A stretch of DNA of 64,000 nucleotides from Penicillus capitatus. Lineage: Eukaryota; Chlorophyta. This document shows positions 11,894 to 23,688 of this stretch, piece by piece. The stretch lies in the NCBI GenBank assembly GCA_965649825.1, contig OZ287702.1:372001-436000 (forward strand). The letters run 5' to 3'. Made by a program: the position numbers and the translations under genes. Numbering within the stretch: the first letter of the stretch is position 1; each line of letters starts with the position of its first letter. The notes under the pieces are model-generated. The model ran no database searches, was not told where the DNA came from, and was given only the letters and a program-made list of their open reading frames with translations.

Positions 11894-12638
11894 TTGAAGG
11901 AATGCGCCGCCTGCCGGGCTCAAAGGACGTCGATCATCTCGGTATCGGTCGTCTCTCTCTGTCTCGTATCTCAGATCGTCCGTTGCCGCCAAAACACTCA
12001 AAATTGGACGTTAGGGTCTCAGGCATTCTGTGTCGAGGCAACGAATGCAGAGAAAGACACATTTCGCTCGCGGCGCATCAAGCGACACGAACGCATTCGC
12101 AAGAAGGCATCTATCTACTCTGATCTGCTCTGCGTTCTCTTATGTACTGAATGACACTCTTAGTTGAGTGGGACACCTGAGAGACCACGTCTCGCCGTTT
12201 ACCGATCGAATCTGCACATGTATGCTCAGGTAGGTCGTCACGTCATATTCTGTGGAAGAATCGATGATGACGAAACCGTGTGTCGATAGATCATCGATGA
12301 TACGAAGAGTCATACGCTATGTTCAGCATCGACGCTTGTCAAGGACGTCATTGAAGAAACAGGAGGTGCTGGCGCCAACAAAGTAACGCATTTCTGTGCG
12401 ATTCGATGCGTGTGTACATAACATATGTCTTTCGGCAGAAGGCAGCATTTATTGTGGGCAAACACGTGGCCCAGCGGGCATTAGAGAAAGGCATCACGAA
12501 AGTGTGCTTTGATCGAGGTGGATTTATGTACCATGGACGCGTAAAGGTGAAGAGGAACATCGGTATCTCACTCTCAGTTAATGCTATTCTCTACAGGCAG
12601 TTGCAGATGGTGCGCGCAATGCAGGACTCGAATTCTGA
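11894..12638 (+). CDS. Bacterial-type large-subunit ribosomal protein uL18, organellar
   Basis: Five exons (11894-12106, 12164-12229, 12290-12382, 12439-12546, 12597-12638) join to 173 aa. The last 120 residues follow bacterial/plastid L18 closely: the basic start [50 protein letters not shown]-like [25 protein letters not shown], and the terminal [12 protein letters not shown]18 binds 5S rRNA on the large subunit. Plastid targeting is likely because only organelle copies have this form, but mitochondrial is possible. The N-terminus is ambiguous: the simplest ATG gives a hydrophobic leader, while an ATG at 11873 spliced at GAC|GTCGAT (46-nt intron) gives a short basic leader. The first intron (12107-12163) must start GC rather than GT to restore the conserved [10 protein letters not shown] junction. 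Confidence 0.92.
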
Positions 12639-12659
12639 CATGACGTTGAATATCATCAA

Positions 12660-13680
12660 ACAGAGCCGTTGAAATGACAGCGATATCTTGATCTTAGTGA
12701 GTGCGTTCTGTTTTTGCGGACCCCGTACTTCTGCACGGTTTATGGACGACTTTTCCGAAACAATGATGAGAGATTGTGATAATCGCCAACTGGCGGTCGA
12801 GAACCAACACCTCGGCATCAACGAGACACATCCGAGTGCCGATAGCAGTGTCGATGCGACAGAAAGAGGACAGCTCGTCCATGTGTGTACATGACAATGA
12901 AGTCCGTCACATCTTGATTCACCGAGTGCGGGTCTAGATGTGCGCCAACTGAGTGAAATGCTTTCTGGATGCCTCATCAAAAACAGATGCGCTCGCACAA
13001 AGGCCTCGGAGGTCACGTACTTCTGGTGGATTGCATCGTGCTCCGATACAATCCTACCTCGTAACCGTTATGCCATCAAACATACAGTCTATGTGGCAAT
13101 ACTCTATGCCTCCCTCTTCGTGCTCAAGTCTTTCATTTGCATAGCTAAGGTTCGACAGCTCAGGAAGCACATGGCGATGGGTAGGCAAGTCCTCCGGAAT
13201 GTACAGTAATTCCCTGCTGTCATCTCTGTCACATCAACATCTGAAGAATCGACACCTCGAATCCCCTCCCGTCTGTTTGTTCTTGATCCGAATCAACAGA
13301 GTACAGTGCAGCATGTGACCATTGACTATGGGGGAGGCCCAACATATCACACAGTTTCATTCAAGGCGCTCCTTCCCTCACGAGATGTCATCATCCGTCC
13401 TCGTGAATGGATCACAGCAGAATCCAGGATGCTCTATCTGAGTAAGACACTCCTGTCAAATCTCGATGCTGTCCACGCGACAATCTAGATGCGCGTCCTA
13501 TTCTTCGCTATCGCGATGGACATTCCTTCGAATGAATGCTCTCATCATTTGCACGATTTCGCGAAATCGGATTTCTCACAGGAGACGCTTTCGGTTGCCG
13601 ATGAATAAGGGAACGACAATAAAGCGTTGGTTTGCAGAGAGAGCCAAAGACGGTTAGCGGAAGGCATCCAATGGAGACGG
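12660..13680 (-). CDS. Poorly resolved multi-exon gene, function unknown
   Basis: Several minus-strand segments look coding and can be chained with introns of the local size: a segment around 13320-13230 ([16 protein letters not shown]), 13228-13075 ([40 protein letters not shown]), 13030-12950 ([14 protein letters not shown]) and 12920-12720 ([30 protein letters not shown]). The joined text has a balanced composition, but no family was recognised and no start or stop is certain. Plus-strand frames in the same place are equally open in parts, for example 13306-13488. The strand call is a preference only. The interval lies between uL18 and the zinc-ribbon gene, which leaves room for one 250-300 aa gene. 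Confidence 0.3.
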
Positions 13681-13692
13681 TTGTCAGATGAT

Positions 13693-14071
13693 CTACCGCC
13701 GAACAATCACCTTCCCTCCAATGATCTTATTGGCCGGTTTCCCGCGGATCACGGCGGGCCGCGCGAACTCTATCTGGCACTGAGGGCAACGCAAGTCGCC
13801 ATTGGTGTAATCCTACATGTCCCTTTCTGCATTTCTCCACGAAAGAAGAAAATCACCAACCTCAACAATACGTTCGTGCCAGCATTTGATAAGCGCCCCT
13901 GTACCGCCTTTTCGATACTATACCGCGAGTACACGTGGCATGAGCGGACAGAAACGACCGCCGTACTTTATAAAGCGGCGTAGAGCACTTTGCGCAGATG
14001 ACCTTAACAGTCTTCTTTGGCCCTTTTGCGCTGGGTTGGGCGAGACAAATGAAACGACAGGTTTGTATCAT
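13693..14071 (-). CDS. Small zinc-ribbon protein with conserved RGKPANKIIGGKV tail
   Basis: Exons 14071-13967, 13917-13861 and 13812-13693 give a 93-aa protein. It carries two CxxC pairs (ICAKCS and LRCPQCQ) plus a lone C/H pair (IKCWHERIVE), which is consistent with a zinc ribbon, and ends in a basic, glycine-rich motif RGKPANKIIGGKVIVRR. Both introns (49 and 48 nt) fall between codons. Similar small proteins are known to me from algae and plants only as uncharacterised. The stretch before the first CxxC is S/T/R-rich and could be an organelle transit peptide; an in-frame extension to 14179 overlaps the stop of the upstream gene by about 30 bp and would lengthen it. Coding status is convincing because three exons restore cysteines; function is unknown. 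Confidence 0.75.
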
Positions 14072-14147
14072 GCTGTTGAAACGACACGTGCTACGTTTAG
14101 ATCCGTTTTCCAAGGCAGATCGTTCAGCAAGGCAGAGGTGCGGTTCG

Positions 14148-15074
14148 TTACATGTAAATGGATGCCTCGTCACCATCATCGAGCTTCATGACAGTGGACG
14201 TGTTGAGATCTCGGCGCACCTGTGCCTGGTTGACTTCATCTGGATCTTCTTCATTTGTGGCCAGCTCCACACGCAACTTCGATGCCAGTTGTGTCTCTCC
14301 TTGTGCTGAGAGATGCTTCTTCAGACCCAATACCACTTTGGAAGCCAGAGGGAATGTGGCGTAGATCTCTGATATCGCATACTCCTTGGCGATTTCTTTG
14401 ATATCTGTGGGATGGACGGGATTGTTTCCCAGAGACATCACGAAACGGCACGGTACGTCGCCACGTTCTTCCCTCAAGATCTCTCCATAGAACTTGGCAT
14501 CCAGTAATGTCGGCTGTTGCTTCTCGATCAAGGACCCACCGCGATCCAGCAGAGATACCATCTCTTGTCTTCCATCAATGCGTTTGTAGCGCTTCCCATT
14601 GATCTCCACTTCGTTAGATGGCAGCGGTGGTTTGAGACGTAGGACACATTTTGGGGCTGTTGTGTTGGATAGGGACTCTGGCGGATGCCAATGCTTAAAT
14701 CGCTTCGTCCAGTGCTTAATGGACTTCGCAGCTTCTTTGTCGGTAGGAAATTCAAATCCAGGACCTTGGATCGCTTCGCCGAAATCCTCCTCTGCCTCGT
14801 CAGGCGGCGGACGCGTCCTTAATTTCTTAACGAATGTTGTAATGTCGGAGGTCGCGACGTGAAGCGAGCCGCCTGTTTCTCCCTCAGAAAGTGTGTCGGT
14901 CCTCTTATAATAGAACCAGGTCTTTCCGTATCCCGGCAGTTTTTTGACGCTGTTTTTTGGATGCTGTCTTGCTTTCAGTTTAGCCAACCGTTGCGTTAAC
15001 TCGTCGCGAGTTTTTTGAGAAGCCGCGCAAATCATCGTACACGAATTACCGTAAAAAATAGGCCACGAAAACAC
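14148..15074 (-). CDS. Unknown 308-aa protein
   Basis: An open frame of 308 aa without internal introns, long for this window and with codon use like its neighbours. The N-terminus (MFSWPIFYGNSCTMIC) is mildly hydrophobic and could belong to a leader; two further ATGs follow. The body contains a basic helix (ELTQRLAKLKARQHPKN), aromatic patches (YGKTWFYYKRTD, KHWTKRFKHWHPPE), a proline-rich link and a C-terminal half predicted to be mixed alpha/beta. No catalytic motif, repeat or transmembrane segment was seen, and no family was recognised. It diverges from the next gene at 15147, so the two may share a promoter of less than 75 bp. Its stop lies 77 bp before the zinc-ribbon start, in the same orientation. 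Confidence 0.65.
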   Translation of the reverse strand: MFSWPIFYGNSCTMICAASQKTRDELTQRLAKLKARQHPKNSVKKLPGYGKTWFYYKRTDTLSEGETGGSLHVATSDITTFVKKLRTRPPPDEAEEDFGEAIQGPGFEFPTDKEAAKSIKHWTKRFKHWHPPESLSNTTAPKCVLRLKPPLPSNEVEINGKRYKRIDGRQEMVSLLDRGGSLIEKQQPTLLDAKFYGEILREERGDVPCRFVMSLGNNPVHPTDIKEIAKEYAISEIYATFPLASKVVLGLKKHLSAQGETQLASKLRVELATNEEDPDEVNQAQVRRDLNTSTVMKLDDGDEASIYM

Positions 15075-15146
15075 AAACGTATATAACTGACAAGGTCAAA
15101 CTACAAGACTGCCTTAAACATCTTGTGGTCGTTTTGTTTGGTGCTG

Positions 15147-16007
15147 ATGGATTTTGACACGGCGTTTCTGAAGTCTGATATATATGACTGGGCAGACGAA
15201 GTCGAAAAAGAATTTAGCGTCGCAGGGACGGAAGACAAGTTTTCGCAGTGCAGTCAAGACACGTGGTTGTATTACTCGACGTCAAGTAGTTTGCCTTTTG
15301 ACGATGTACGGCCGAAACCCTTCGACAGATCCGAAGGCCGCGGAAAACAAAAACCGCGAAACAAACCGAGAACGTCGAAAGGAAATCGGATTGCGCGATG
15401 CATCCACGAGAAATCAACGGTAAAACAGTCACTCGACGGGCCAAGTACAGAGACAGCACGATTATTGGGTCGCCTTGATGGTCTGTTCTGTGCTGCAGAT
15501 ATGGAAACTGTGAAGGAAACGGTGGTGGCCATGGTTCAGAGTCGACAAAAGGACTTCGCATCTTGTGCCGCAAGTCATGCATGGGCTTCGAATTTCGAGG
15601 AACATAAAAAGAAGCACCAAACGAAGAACGTCACAAAGAGCGTGAATCAGGCCAAGGCAGTGTCTAAAGAAAAGCAGCGAGTCGTTCGTCATCAAGTCAT
15701 GGACGGTGCAGTTCTTGTCGTGACGCGAAAACCAAAGGTACCCGAAAAAACGCCTGCGGCAACGCCAATAAAAGCTTCCAAGAAACTCAAGAAGATACCG
15801 CCGCCATCACCGACACCTTCACGCAATTCCCGTGCTGATTCTTCGAGAGATTGGAAGAGTGATAAAAGATCATTGTTAGATTCTGACACCTGCGGATTTC
15901 GGATCTCATCGTCTTTGTCCTCGTCGTCCAAATCGAAACGTTCTTCTTCAAGGTCCCTCAATGAAGAGAAAAACAAACAGCCGGATGCAAGAAAAAATGT
16001 CTGGTAG
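15147..16007 (+). CDS. Basic, serine-rich protein of unknown function
   Basis: A single-exon frame of 286 aa (294 if the ATG at 15123 is used). It starts acidic (MDFDTAFLKSDIYDW, ADEVEKEFSV), then becomes strongly basic and low in complexity, ending in a K/S-rich tail (SSSKSKRSSSRSLNEEKN). Short elements such as ASCAASHAWASNFEEHKKK might be spindle-protein-like (TPX2 family members have similar acidic-start/basic-body layouts), but there is no clear TPX2 repeat, so this is only a hint. High isoelectric point and disorder suggest a nuclear, nucleolar or microtubule-binding protein. The start at MDFD was preferred because the preceding eight residues are hydrophobic and unlike the rest. Confidence 0.6.
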   Translation: MDFDTAFLKSDIYDWADEVEKEFSVAGTEDKFSQCSQDTWLYYSTSSSLPFDDVRPKPFDRSEGRGKQKPRNKPRTSKGNRIARCIHEKSTVKQSLDGPSTETARLLGRLDGLFCAADMETVKETVVAMVQSRQKDFASCAASHAWASNFEEHKKKHQTKNVTKSVNQAKAVSKEKQRVVRHQVMDGAVLVVTRKPKVPEKTPAATPIKASKKLKKIPPPSPTPSRNSRADSSRDWKSDKRSLLDSDTCGFRISSSLSSSSKSKRSSSRSLNEEKNKQPDARKNVW

Positions 16008-16502
16008 TAAACAATAAGGCCTCACCTCACATGTCCAGCTGCTGGGCACTTCATGAACATACAAGAGTGCTTGCTTTGTGTGTATTCTTCTATAGACGTA
16101 GAAGATTGTTCCCTTCCCTGAAGCCGTCCATTGTAATCATGGGAGAGGGAGAGCCTTCTTCCTCAAGTCGGTCGTTTCCTTACACCTGTCGAGACTTTTC
16201 TACATTTTATTCTGCTCTGACGATTAAAATCTTGATAATTCTGTCTGTCAATGCGGTAGAATAAACATCTCCTTCCACGTTGTTTTGTTCATTGCTGTAA
16301 GGCTGGGTGATGGATGGTCAAAGAGTGTATCGGATTTCTTTACGAATCTGTGCTTGTTGTTTCCACGATAACTTCGGGGTTCGGAATGCTATTCCGCTTT
16401 CGCAATGATGTGAATGTTCTCGTTTTTTGTTGTTGTTACCCCCAGTAGCGACGACTAGCATTTGTGGCCGTCATCGCCATTTAAGAAATTCAACGCGTCT
16501 GC
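16008..16502. other. Intergenic region, nothing recognised
   Basis: Roughly 495 bp upstream of the carbonyl reductase. It holds only short frames, a T-rich stretch near 16420-16440, and no repeat or RNA that I could recognise. It probably contains the 3' UTR of the upstream gene and the promoter of the downstream one. Confidence 0.5.
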
Positions 16503-17321
16503 ATGGCGAAATTGCCGAAGGTCGCTGTTGTCACTGGCGCCAACAAAGGCCTCGGGTTCAGTACAACAAAGCAACTTTGTAGAAGATTCGACGGCGTGGT
16601 AGTGCTGACGGCCCGCGACACTCAGCGCGGACAAGCCGCGGCCGCCCAACTACGCGCCGAAGGACTCCATCCAGTTTTCCACGAGCTCGACGTCACGGAT
16701 CACTGCTCGATAACGCGTCTCAAAGAGTTCATACACAGCAACTACGGCCGCGTTGACATTCTCGTTCAGAACGCCGGCATTGTGTGCGAAGACACGCCCG
16801 AGTCCCTCTGCCTCGAACAAGTGAAGCGGACGATCGATACCAACTTTACAGGAGTCCTAGATGTCTTTCGTCATCTACAGCCGCTGCTGCAAGACGGCGC
16901 TCGTGTTGTGAATGTCACTTCAGCAATGGGAAAGCTCGAGATTTTGGGTCCAGAGCTGCGTGTGAAATTTGCGGATCCCTACTTGACAGAGTCTGATCTC
17001 GTTAAGCTCATCGAGCAGTATGTAGAGGAAGCAGCTGTCGATCGATGTCATGAGAATGGATGGCCCAATTCTCCCTATGGCATTTCGAAGCTGGCGGTTA
17101 TTGCTTTGACGAAAGTCCAAGCCCGTCAGATGGATCAGCATGGATTGAAGAATGTGTTAGTGAGCAGTGTTTCTCCTGGGTGGGTCCGAACAGACATGGG
17201 AGGAGAAAGTGCTCCCTTTTCAGCAGATCAAGGGGCGCGTTGTATTGTGGAAATTGCATTTCTGCCACAGACGACGCCTAACGGTCAGTTTTGGCGAAAA
17301 GGGAGAATCGATTCTTGGTGA
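16503..17321 (+). CDS. Carbonyl reductase-like short-chain dehydrogenase (CBR1 family)
   Basis: Intronless, 272 aa, the full family length. The NADPH-binding TGANKGLG motif is at residues 10-17, NAG follows at about 95, the catalytic serine lies in VTSAMGKLE, and the YxxxK pair in PYGISKLAVIALTK. The segment between strand 5 and the catalytic tyrosine is long (about 45 residues), as in monomeric CBR1/SDR21C enzymes, which reduce quinones, aldehydes and ketones in the cytosol with NADPH. The C-terminus SPGWVRTDMGG and FLPQTTPNGQFW also fit. ATG at 16503 directly precedes the family start. No targeting peptide is visible. Function as a carbonyl reductase is well supported; substrate is not known. 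Confidence 0.93.
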   Translation: MAKLPKVAVVTGANKGLGFSTTKQLCRRFDGVVVLTARDTQRGQAAAAQLRAEGLHPVFHELDVTDHCSITRLKEFIHSNYGRVDILVQNAGIVCEDTPESLCLEQVKRTIDTNFTGVLDVFRHLQPLLQDGARVVNVTSAMGKLEILGPELRVKFADPYLTESDLVKLIEQYVEEAAVDRCHENGWPNSPYGISKLAVIALTKVQARQMDQHGLKNVLVSSVSPGWVRTDMGGESAPFSADQGARCIVEIAFLPQTTPNGQFWRKGRIDSW

Positions 17322-17603
17322 AGAGAGTGAGATTTTGAGTCCTATTTTCTGTTTAAGAGGATGATGTGACATGTCGATGTGCCTAATGTGCCCCCGCTGC
17401 GTTGATCATATCCATCGCTTTTTGTGTTTGTTCGTTCTGTGGACTTGTATGCTAGTCGTTTGTAATTGTTTTAGTTTTTGCGTCTCGCTGAATTCCGCTT
17501 GGTTTACATAACGACACAAGTGAAGACAAAGAGATACGGCGTGCGAAGAAAGGGACATACCTGAACAAACGAACAACAACGGCACAGACGCGACGCCGCA
17601 CGA

Positions 17604-20236
17604 ATGGAGAACAAACCGGGAGACGTCAAGTAAGGGGCGCACAGCGTCAGAGACTATTTCAAACGGAGAGAGCGCCTTCGGCGGCTCGGTCTCCTACGTC
17701 ACGGGAGACAAAACGGCGCGAGACGGGGAATACATTCGGTCGATGAAAATGCATGTCTGTAGAGCTCAGACGGAGACGGCTGAAGCGCCGACCACTGCGA
17801 AGACCGCGACGCCGTCACGGAAGCGATACTCGAGGCAAGGCCGGGACAACAAAGTCCTGTTCACTGAGATATACACTCATACAGGGCACAGCTGATGCAT
17901 TTCCGTGATACGATCGACCTGGCTGCTCCTCCCGTTGGATACAACCCCGCTATTTTGAAGTCCCTCAATCTCCCGCAGGACGCCTGGAATCGAGGCGCTT
18001 GTACTGCAGGCCAGTAGAACCTTTGAATAAAGACATGCCTCCTATGGCGAGGGACGGAATGAAGTGGAACAGAAGTCGCAGCCTGAGAGAATGGACTCCA
18101 CAGAACCAAGGTGAGACGTATTCGATACACGAAATCCATCTGTAGACAGGGACATCTGTCATGGAAGGTTCTAAAGGAGGAGTGGGTTTCAGTCGACTTG
18201 CTGAAGGCGAAGACATGCCGAATGGACCTGGACCTCTTCGAGGAGGACGCGCTTTGCGATCTGCTATTAGCTGGAACGAACAGCACTCGGGCGCGCTTCA
18301 GGCAGCAGAGAAAGGCTTTGTGCGTCTTCCGTTCCCCGATCTATCCTTTACAACAATGATTTAGGCGCGTCGCAACTCACGATCAGATGCACCCGGCCGT
18401 TGGGACAACAACAAAGATGAACAACTGTCGAAAAGTATTGAAAAGGGGGGTCCTGAGAAGTGGAAATCTTACGGACACAGAGAAAACAAAGAGAAACCTC
18501 TGCCTAAGCCCGCCAAAGGTAACGGCATACACACATTCCGTCGTTTGATGTGTTGATCATCTGACTGCAGAGGAAGAGTGTACGGACAATCCGCCACAAG
18601 ACATGACATATCATGGCCACGAGCCCGAGTGGATGTACCATCGACCTTCAGCAGAGAATCCTGAACGCATGAAGCAGCACCGTCAGTTTGCAGCCGACTT
18701 TGAAGAAGAGCGTAAATTGATGAGGGAAAAGATTGCCAAAGATAACAAGGAACGCAACAATGAACGTGGAGAAAACTCTCTGTTCATGACTGATGAAGAA
18801 ATCAATGACTACAAGAAAGAACTGGAGGCAGAAGAACGTGGAATATCTTCATCTGCTTTCACGTTTGACTCGCTCAAGGAAGCGCTGAAATCTCAAGGCG
18901 TCTCAAATTTGCCCCCTATGCCTACAAGTGGCATCAGTACTGTTGATCAAATAGAGAAATCACTGATAGCCTCCGCTTCGGCTCAACAACAACCACAACG
19001 TGTTTCGGTGTCTGAGTTGGGAAGACAACAATTGGAATTGCTGAAAGCTGCTGGTACTCAACAGGGATCCGTACCGAATCAAACAACAGCAGCCAACATT
19101 GAAGGGGCAAACCGTTTGTTGTCTATGTTAAGAGGTCAAGTGCGGCCAGCAGGATCCTTTGGAAATATGAATCCTGCAACACAGTTGCAACAGCCGATTG
19201 GGGGATTCCCTATGAACCTTCCTCATCAACAGGGTCTGTTTGCGGGGAACAACCCGCAGCTTGAGAGACTCTTTGCCGCTAACCCCAGGACTGGCGGAAA
19301 TCTGGGGTTGCCAGGGTATGGAGCTCAGCAACCCCAAGTGCATCCGGCGATGGGAAATGTCCCATCCATTCCGTTCATGCAACAGGCGGGACATCTCGGC
19401 CAGAGAGGAGCGCAGCAGCAGAATAATTTGCTGTCGGCACTGTTGGCGAATCACCAAGCTCAGAATGTCCATCAGAAGCAGGCTCAGATGATGGCACAGT
19501 TGCGACAAGCCCAGCAGCAAACGGCGCTGCAGGCCGCCAGAGCTGAATCTGAAGCCCCTGCCGTTGGTGTACAGGAGAGCGGTGACGATGATGGCGACGG
19601 CAAAGGAAACACAGCTTCCGGACCTGTGCCACAAGGAATGATGGGACTGCTCCCTGGAGTCGCTGCCGGCAATGTACAGAACCCTACTCCTCTGCCTTCG
19701 TTTGGATTGCAAGGCAACCTAATGGGTGTACGTCCTTCCATGCCCACAGGACCTGGAATGTTCACTCCATCGGTTGGCAGCATTCCCCTCGGCGGCAACC
19801 CTCAAGACGCTCTCTTTCCTGGTTAGAAGCTGCTCGGAATGTGTGTTTTGCCGATAATTGTGGTTTAGGTGGCATGCCTCCATCTATCAATCCTGCTGGC
19901 TTAGGCGGACATCCAGCTTTTCTCATGCAGAATGGAGGAGGCCTTGGTCGTCCGATGGGACACAATCTTGCTGGTTTGAATCTTCCAGGCATACGTCCTG
20001 GAATGGGAGCTGCCCTGGGACACATGATGGATGAGCGACCCTTGCCTGGATTAAACAATCAACCCAATGCAGTACATGCAAGTCTTCTGGCTGCTCAACA
20101 GAACAGTGGGGGAAGCCTCAATCGCTTCTTTGGCGAGAGCAACATGGGTGCACCTGGTGCTTTTTCTGCGGACCCACCGACCGTGGCTCCTGTGCGTAAC
20201 CGTTCTCTGGAAGAGCTTAAGAATGAAGCCCAGTGA
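17604..20236 (+). CDS. eIF4E-transporter (4E-T)-like translational repressor
   Basis: Well-supported exons include one ending at 18110, 18168 to about 18315, about 18365-18518, 18571-19821 and 19869-20236. The 5' exons are less certain; I start at 17604. A segment around 17830-17990 reads RKRYSRQ then LMHFRDTIDLAAPPVGYNP, which looks like an eIF4E-binding motif (YxxxxL-hydrophobic) followed by the usual P-x-G-[FY] spacer. The exon at 18571 gives HEPEWMYHRPSAENPE, comparable with the EEPEWFSAGPTSQSE element of animal 4E-T. The rest is a long Q/N/G/P-rich disordered tail typical of P-body proteins. 4E-T binds eIF4E and shuttles or represses mRNAs. Identification rests on two short motifs plus composition, so it is probable, not certain. 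Confidence 0.62.
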
Positions 20237-20906
20237 ATTGGCCGGTAATGGATTGTCGAGCAGCCTGATGAAGCGTGCTTGACTCAGTTAGGTTGATTGA
20301 TCGATTGAATGGTTGGTTGTTTCGCATTTTGATCCCCTGACCCTTGATGAAATACGCACTGGACAGGCACTGTTCCTCATGTTGGTGTGTGTCTCATTTG
20401 TTGTGGAAATCTGTGACTGTTTCTAACAACGACGATCCCTTTAAGCAGCTGTATGATCTTCCTGATCTGATATGCTCTTCGGTTCGTCAAGGATCGTGCT
20501 TTCGTCTGTTTCATTCCCTCCAGTACCTTGATGTTGGGCGTGTTCTAATAAAACTCAGGTAGATGAACACTCAGCTCGTTTTTTGTTGTCTGCGAGAAAT
20601 GCCATTGCTTCAGGCATGATGGTTACATACATACCACTCCCTGAACAGGGATTTAGTTAGTGCACCGGATCACCATTAATCTCTTCCGTCTGACATTCAT
20701 TAAGCACGGAAAGCCCTCGATCATGTCGCATCATTTCTTAGAAAACGTGCGAAGCGACACGCGATCTCTGCGACTGCGGTTTCATTACCCATTCCTTCGC
20801 AAAAAATCGCTGAGTCAGCGATACGCTTTGCAGGTTTGCAGCGAGAAACAATCCCTCGCGCTTTGTAGACGTAGCCGCTTCGTTGACAGTAGTAACCGAA
20901 ACAACC
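20237..20906. other. Intergenic region, no supported gene
   Basis: About 670 bp. A short GATT/GGTT-rich run lies near 20290-20330 just after the upstream stop. Small frames are present but none shows a motif or a splice pattern. It likely contains the 3' UTR of the 4E-T-like gene and the promoter of the C2-domain gene. Confidence 0.5.
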
Positions 20907-21695
20907 ATGACGGAGTCAGGAAACGGCGCCGCCCCGAAGAAACAATTCCTATTCATGACTGTCCACGAAGCGTGGGGTTTATCAAAAGAACAGGAACCTG
21001 TTTGGGACGACGCGTTCAAGGAGGGATATGTACGCGGTGAGCATTTCCGAGGAAGAAATCCGCGTTTTCAGTGTCCGTTGTCCACGGCGCTTTAGTTGAG
21101 GTCCGTGGCGGGGCAAAGGTTCAAAAAGCGACAACATTTACGCAGACGGTCGAAAACTATTCGATGAATTGGCGTCAGGATCTCAGACTGGAACTGACCG
21201 ATGCCTCAAAGGAGCTCCGCATTATGTTGTGCAAAGAGAAACCCCGAGAACCAACCGCCAAGAAATCGACATCAGTTGTTGCCGCCTGCGGTACGCATCC
21301 CATTCTATACGACTTTGTGTGTGACTTCCTAAGCAGGAATTTTCGTCAAAGACATTATGGAGGCTGTTCCAATTGACAAAGCATTTGAATTATTCAAGCC
21401 TGGTGAAACAGACTCGTCTTTGGGAGGGTATATAAGGGTAACGCTTCGTACTGGACCCAATGTCCCGAGTGTGCCAACTATTGAAGAAGGCGAATCCCGT
21501 GCACAAGGTATCGTCCCATAGACGCATCGTCGATGACTGGAATGGTGTGTCGTAGATGAGGAGGTGCCCGATGACGAACCTGATGCAGAGCCCCTTTCCA
21601 ACAAGAGAGGAAACTTGATTCGTTTTCTGATTCTTGCTGGATTGGCAGCAACCATTACTATCTTCAGAATCAAGACGCATAAGAAACGCAGCTGA
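20907..21695 (+). CDS. Tail-anchored C2-domain protein
   Basis: Exons 20907-21036, 21072-21290, 21337-21507 and 21556-21695 encode 219 aa. Residues about 12-160 read as a C2 beta-sandwich (FLFMTVHEAWGLS, YVRVSVVHGALVE, ENYSMNWRQDLRLELT, LRIMLCKEKP, then IDKAFELFKPGE and GGYIRVTLR). The calcium-binding aspartates are mostly absent, which suggests a calcium-independent, lipid- or protein-binding C2. An acidic linker leads to a hydrophobic segment at the very C-terminus (IRFLILAGLAATITIF) followed by RIKTHKKRS, the layout of a tail-anchored membrane protein of the ER, plastid envelope or mitochondrial outer membrane. The first intron is only 35 nt, the shortest well-supported one in the window. 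The exact partner or membrane is unknown. Confidence 0.75.
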
Positions 21696-22017
21696 ATTTC
21701 TGGCTTATGCGTTCTCTTTGGAGATAGCATAAATTGTTCGATCGATTGCGTGGGCCTGAACGTTCTTTTTTGTTATTGCACCTGGGAATGAATGCGCGAC
21801 CGTGCATGTTTCCATCACCAGAGCTGTACAAATGTGCATCATCCTCTCTCAATGAATGGATGATTCCTCTTCTGGCAATCCCTTGGTGAAGTGAGATTTA
21901 TTCTTAGTCTCTGTCAAAGCTAACAGGTTACCCAGACGGTTGTGAACATGAAAAAAAATCGATGCTTTAAATGTGCTGCATTTTGACGTGTCTACCTTCG
22001 CGCTCGCTCGACGAAAA
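21696..22017. other. Intergenic region before the proteasome gene
   Basis: About 320 bp with nothing recognisable beyond short frames. It includes the 5' UTR and promoter of the Rpt1 gene. Confidence 0.5.
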
Positions 22018-23498
<1,481 letters not shown>

Positions 23499-23688
23499 AC
23501 TGGCTCGAGCACTGCTGCCCTTGTGCCAATGTTTAAACATCCAAGTGTCCAACAGTGCATGGTGTCTATAGAGCGATTGCGTGATACGAAATTGTTTGCC
23601 TCGATTTGGAAGAGAGCATCGAAATGTGGCAGACACCTGCCTCGAGATTCGATCGTCGACGCAGCATCATCGACCGCCCCCAGTCACA

